NCBI GenBank assembly: GCA_034430425.1
Contig: DAOUEK010000019.1
Coordinates: 1-64,000, forward strand
DNA from: WVZH01 sp034430425
GTDB taxonomy: Bacteria > Chloroflexota > Anaerolineae > Anaerolineales > E44-bin32
DNA length: 64,000 nucleotides
Direction: 5' to 3'
Positions 62,150-64,000 of this stretch are shown here, piece by piece. The notes under the pieces were generated by a model, which had not been told where the DNA came from, made no database searches, and saw nothing but the letters and a program-made list of their open reading frames with translations. The position numbers and the translations under genes are program-made. Every line of letters begins with the position of its first letter. The first letter of the stretch is position 1.

Positions 62150-62836
62150 CTACGGGATGATTAATTCCTGCCCCGGGCTGATCGAACTTGGGTTCGTCAA
62201 ATTGTTGGCATCGATGATTGCCTGTGGATCGACTCCGTAAAGGCGTGCGATCTGCCAGATCCACTCACCTGCTTTGACTAAGTGGATCGTTGTGCCGCCC
62301 GAGTTTGGAGTAGCCGTGCCGGCTGCGATTTCCGTTTCGTTCGGTTCAGAGGGGGTGTGAGTAGGGGGTGATGAAATCGGGATCCGCAAGACCATACCAA
62401 CTTCGAGTGAACCTGGTGAAGGTAAGTTGTTATAGTCGATGATCTCTTGTGGATCGACATCAAACTGCCGGGCAATCTTCCAGATCCAATCCCCGGCCTG
62501 GACGGTATATTCGACCACGCCGCCCAGGGTTGGCGTGGCTGTGGCTTCTACGGCTTGTTCGGTTGAATCCACGGGCGCGCCGCCGCCTTGCGTACCATCT
62601 GCAGTGGCTTCTGGGGTATCTGTAACGCCACCACCCGTTTCCGCCTGGGCCGTTTTGGTCAGAATCCCGGACCGGATGGCTTCCATTGTGGCCTGTGTAT
62701 CGTCCATGGGTTCATCACTTTGAGTCCCACCATCCGCTGAGGGTGGAGATGTCGAGGCGGAACGAGTGCAGGCAGTAAGTAGAACGACGAAACAGAGAAT
62801 CAGAATCACCGGGTAACGCAGGCGCTGATCGCTCAT
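62150..62836 (-). CDS. LysM-domain lipoprotein
   Basis: A 228-residue predicted lipoprotein: signal segment PVILILCFVVLLTAC ends in a lipobox Cys, then a Ser/Thr/Gly/Ala-rich linker to about residue 105. Two LysM repeats follow (EYTVQAGDWIWKIARQFDVDPQEIIDYNNL and HLVKAGEWIWQIARLYGVDPQAIIDANNL), joined by a Thr/Pro-rich stretch. LysM binds N-acetylglucosamine polymers, so it probably attaches to peptidoglycan. No enzyme domain is present. The ATG at 62836 follows AAGGAGGAG. Confidence 0.92.
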   Translation of the reverse strand: MSDQRLRYPVILILCFVVLLTACTRSASTSPPSADGGTQSDEPMDDTQATMEAIRSGILTKTAQAETGGGVTDTPEATADGTQGGGAPVDSTEQAVEATATPTLGGVVEYTVQAGDWIWKIARQFDVDPQEIIDYNNLPSPGSLEVGMVLRIPISSPPTHTPSEPNETEIAAGTATPNSGGTTIHLVKAGEWIWQIARLYGVDPQAIIDANNLTNPSSISPGQELIIP

Positions 62837-63171
62837 TGTCTCCTCCTTGGAGGGTGTGAACTACCCTACGAAAGGCAGTTGGAATGAATGAGAGTATCAC
62901 ACATTCCGGACACTCGCGATCACGAGTGGCTCTGCCGTGGCCTTTTCAGTTGTTCGCAGTCTTTTGCCAACCCTCAAGCGCGCATAGTAGCACATCTGTT
63001 TGGGCGCGTCAAGCGAGTTAGGCGTAACACGTACAATTGCAAGTTCCATACCGTTGTTACTCGTGTAATTCTAGCCACTTTTTGTTTTTTTGCATCTCGA
63101 TGGGGTAGGCAATAAAAATCGCCCACCAACACTTTCGTGTCGTGGGCGATCGTGTTCATGCGAAGAACGCG
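62837..63171. other. Intergenic region without gene
   Basis: Between the LysM and DUF35 genes. It holds the LysM ribosome site at its left end, two T-rich runs (about 63079-63091) and a terminator hairpin at its right end. No coding frame is convincing. Confidence 0.6.
63112..63150 (-). terminator. Terminator of the thiolase-DUF35 transcript
   Basis: On the minus strand ATCGCCCAC (63150-63142) pairs with GTGGGCGAT (63126-63118), with a smaller ACAC/GTGT stem inside the loop, followed by TTTTATT. It lies 22 bases past the DUF35 gene stop. Confidence 0.8.
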
Positions 63172-63579
63172 CTACGATTGTTGGATAAGCGGTCTAAATT
63201 TGTAGCCATAGATCAACAAGCCTCGATCTCCATCAGAGTACAATTTGCGCGTGACCATCTCCACCGGCATGCCAATCTCGACGGGTTGCTGGTCTTCATC
63301 AAGATCGGTAAGTTGTGCTGTGACGGTTGGCCCCTCATCAAGTTTGACCAGGGCAACGGTGTAGGGTGCCTGTTCTGCGTGGCTTTCGGGTGGTTGAACT
63401 ACCTTCGTAAAAGAATAGACCTGCCCTCGTCCACTCAGGTTCAAGGGCGTGTTTGCCTGTTCGCCACATTCCGGGCAAATATCGCGCGGGGGAAAGATTG
63501 TGGCCTGACAATGCGTGCAGACCTCGCCTTCCAGTGCGTAGCGTTGTTTATTCAAGCGCCAATGTCGTGGTAATTGCAT
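63172..63579 (-). CDS. DUF35 Zn-ribbon/OB-fold protein
   Basis: A 135-residue protein with an N-terminal rubredoxin-like zinc ribbon (CTHC and CPEC, with PPRDICPECG) and a C-terminal OB fold (LSGRGQVYSFTKVVQPP, PYTVALVKLDEGPTVTAQL, VEIGMPVEMV). DUF35 proteins bind thiolase- or SCP2-type partners and pass CoA thioesters or help aldol cleavage, as in archaeal HMG-CoA synthesis and steroid side-chain cleavage. The ATG at 63579 follows GGAGAAG. The gene is 84 bases downstream of a thiolase-fold gene on the same strand, its expected partner. Confidence 0.9.
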   Translation of the reverse strand: MQLPRHWRLNKQRYALEGEVCTHCQATIFPPRDICPECGEQANTPLNLSGRGQVYSFTKVVQPPESHAEQAPYTVALVKLDEGPTVTAQLTDLDEDQQPVEIGMPVEMVTRKLYSDGDRGLLIYGYKFRPLIQQS

Positions 63580-63663
63580 GATTTACTTCTCCAAAGTGTT
63601 ACGTATGTTCCATCCGCTGGCTACTATAACCAAGATTGACTCTCAAGACCTCTCAGCATGCTT

Positions 63664-64000
63664 TCAAGATGCATCCATTCGCTGCAGGATGTGCGTTGCC
63701 GCAGTTGCTCCCGTACCACCCAGGCATTGGGCCATTCCGGTTTGTACATCGGGGATTTGATTCCTGCCAGCTCGGCCTTGAAGCTGCAAGCAGATTTCTG
63801 CGATTTGATACACGCCCGTTGCACCAGCCGAATCACCGCGTGCTTTCGAGCCGCCGAACGTGCAAATGGGAATACTGCCATCCGAATTGATACTGCCATC
63901 GCTCGCCAATTTCCAGCCTTCACCGCGTTTGGCAAAGCCGCATGCTTCAAGTGCGAGTGCAGCGAAGATAGAATAGCGGTCGTGCAATTCGAATAGCTGA
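63664..64000 (-). CDS. SCP2-type thiolase homologue, C-terminal part (5' partial)
   Basis: The frame runs in from the right edge and stops at 63664, giving about 112 residues of the C-terminal thiolase half. ELHDRYSIFAALALEACGFAKRGEGW and GSIPICTFGGSKARGDSAGATGVYQIAEI match SCP2/lipid-transfer-type thiolases. The usual catalytic His in the GHP motif is replaced: the segment reads ARGDSAGATG. The C-terminal Cys region (AQCLGGTG) is kept. The N-terminal nucleophile half is outside the window. Together with the adjacent DUF35 gene this may be a retro-aldolase or acyl-transfer partner rather than a true thiolase. Confidence 0.87.
   Translation of the reverse strand, partial: QLFELHDRYSIFAALALEACGFAKRGEGWKLASDGSINSDGSIPICTFGGSKARGDSAGATGVYQIAEICLQLQGRAGRNQIPDVQTGMAQCLGGTGATAATHILQRMDAS

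Noticed and set aside
1..64000. tRNA, rRNA or tmRNA genes
   Set aside because: No cloverleaf or rRNA-like sequence found by eye in the gaps; a covariance search would be needed to be certain.

Overview
This 64 kb window looks like chromosomal DNA from a free-living, heterotrophic, probably anaerobic or facultative bacterium. The gene set suggests Chloroflexota, Anaerolineae-like. The clues are a split archaeal-type glutamate synthase, an ATP-type plus a PPi-type phosphofructokinase, acyl-CoA mutase large subunits without a B12 domain, several polytopic GT-C glycosyltransferases, and lipoproteins with Thr/Pro/Ser-rich linkers. This is inference from gene content; no rRNA or tRNA was seen. No prophage, IS element, CRISPR array or plasmid function was found. 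The accessory signals are a diverged pair of ~100 bp direct repeats, a few extragenic palindromes, and several leader or operator-like structures.

Layout. 1-3.6 kb: split glutamate synthase operon (FMN domain cut by the left edge, polyferredoxin, FAD/NAD(P) oxidoreductase, GXGXG domain). 3.6-11 kb: cyclophilin-like protein, DUF123 nuclease-like protein, CapA-like protein, ABC exporter, ECF sigma/anti-sigma pair and a bactofilin-like membrane protein. 11-18.3 kb: dnaE translationally coupled to an ATP-type PFK, then a PflX-like radical SAM protein and a PPi-type PFK on the other strand. 18.5-30 kb: a minus-strand acyl-CoA carboxylation and mutation region: MDR dehydrogenase, small membrane protein, carboxyltransferase, biotin carboxylase, biotin carrier, CYTH protein, methylmalonyl-CoA mutase large subunit, epimerase, and a second mutase with isobutyryl-CoA mutase-type active-site residues. 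30-35.7 kb: two GT-C glycosyltransferases and an acyl-CoA dehydrogenase. 35.7-44.2 kb: gatC-gatA, three envelope/exported protein genes, gatB. 44-50 kb: small membrane proteins, a propeller lipoprotein, 3-hydroxyacyl-CoA dehydrogenase, thiolase, HIT protein, biotin ligase. 50-58 kb: penicillin acylase-like hydrolase, gyrA, murI, rplS, DUF4389 protein. 58-64 kb: ABC-2 exporter preceded by a possible Cys/His-rich leader peptide, acyltransferase, NUDIX hydrolase, LysM lipoprotein, DUF35 protein, and the 3' end of an SCP2-type thiolase homologue.

How the genes fit together. The 19.7-28.5 kb block encodes propionyl-CoA carboxylation, epimerisation and mutation to succinyl-CoA, with birA at 49.1 kb able to supply biotinylation. 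The mutase B12-binding small subunit must lie elsewhere. Acyl-CoA dehydrogenase, 3-hydroxyacyl-CoA dehydrogenase and thiolase add beta-oxidation steps. Paired ATP and PPi phosphofructokinases suggest flexible or reversible glycolytic flux.

The observations most worth following are the mutase pair with opposite specificity residues, the Cys/His-rich ORF overlapping an ABC ATPase start, the thiolase homologue with Asp in place of its catalytic His next to a DUF35 gene, and the leader or operator structures before gyrA, rplS, dnaE and the ABC exporter.
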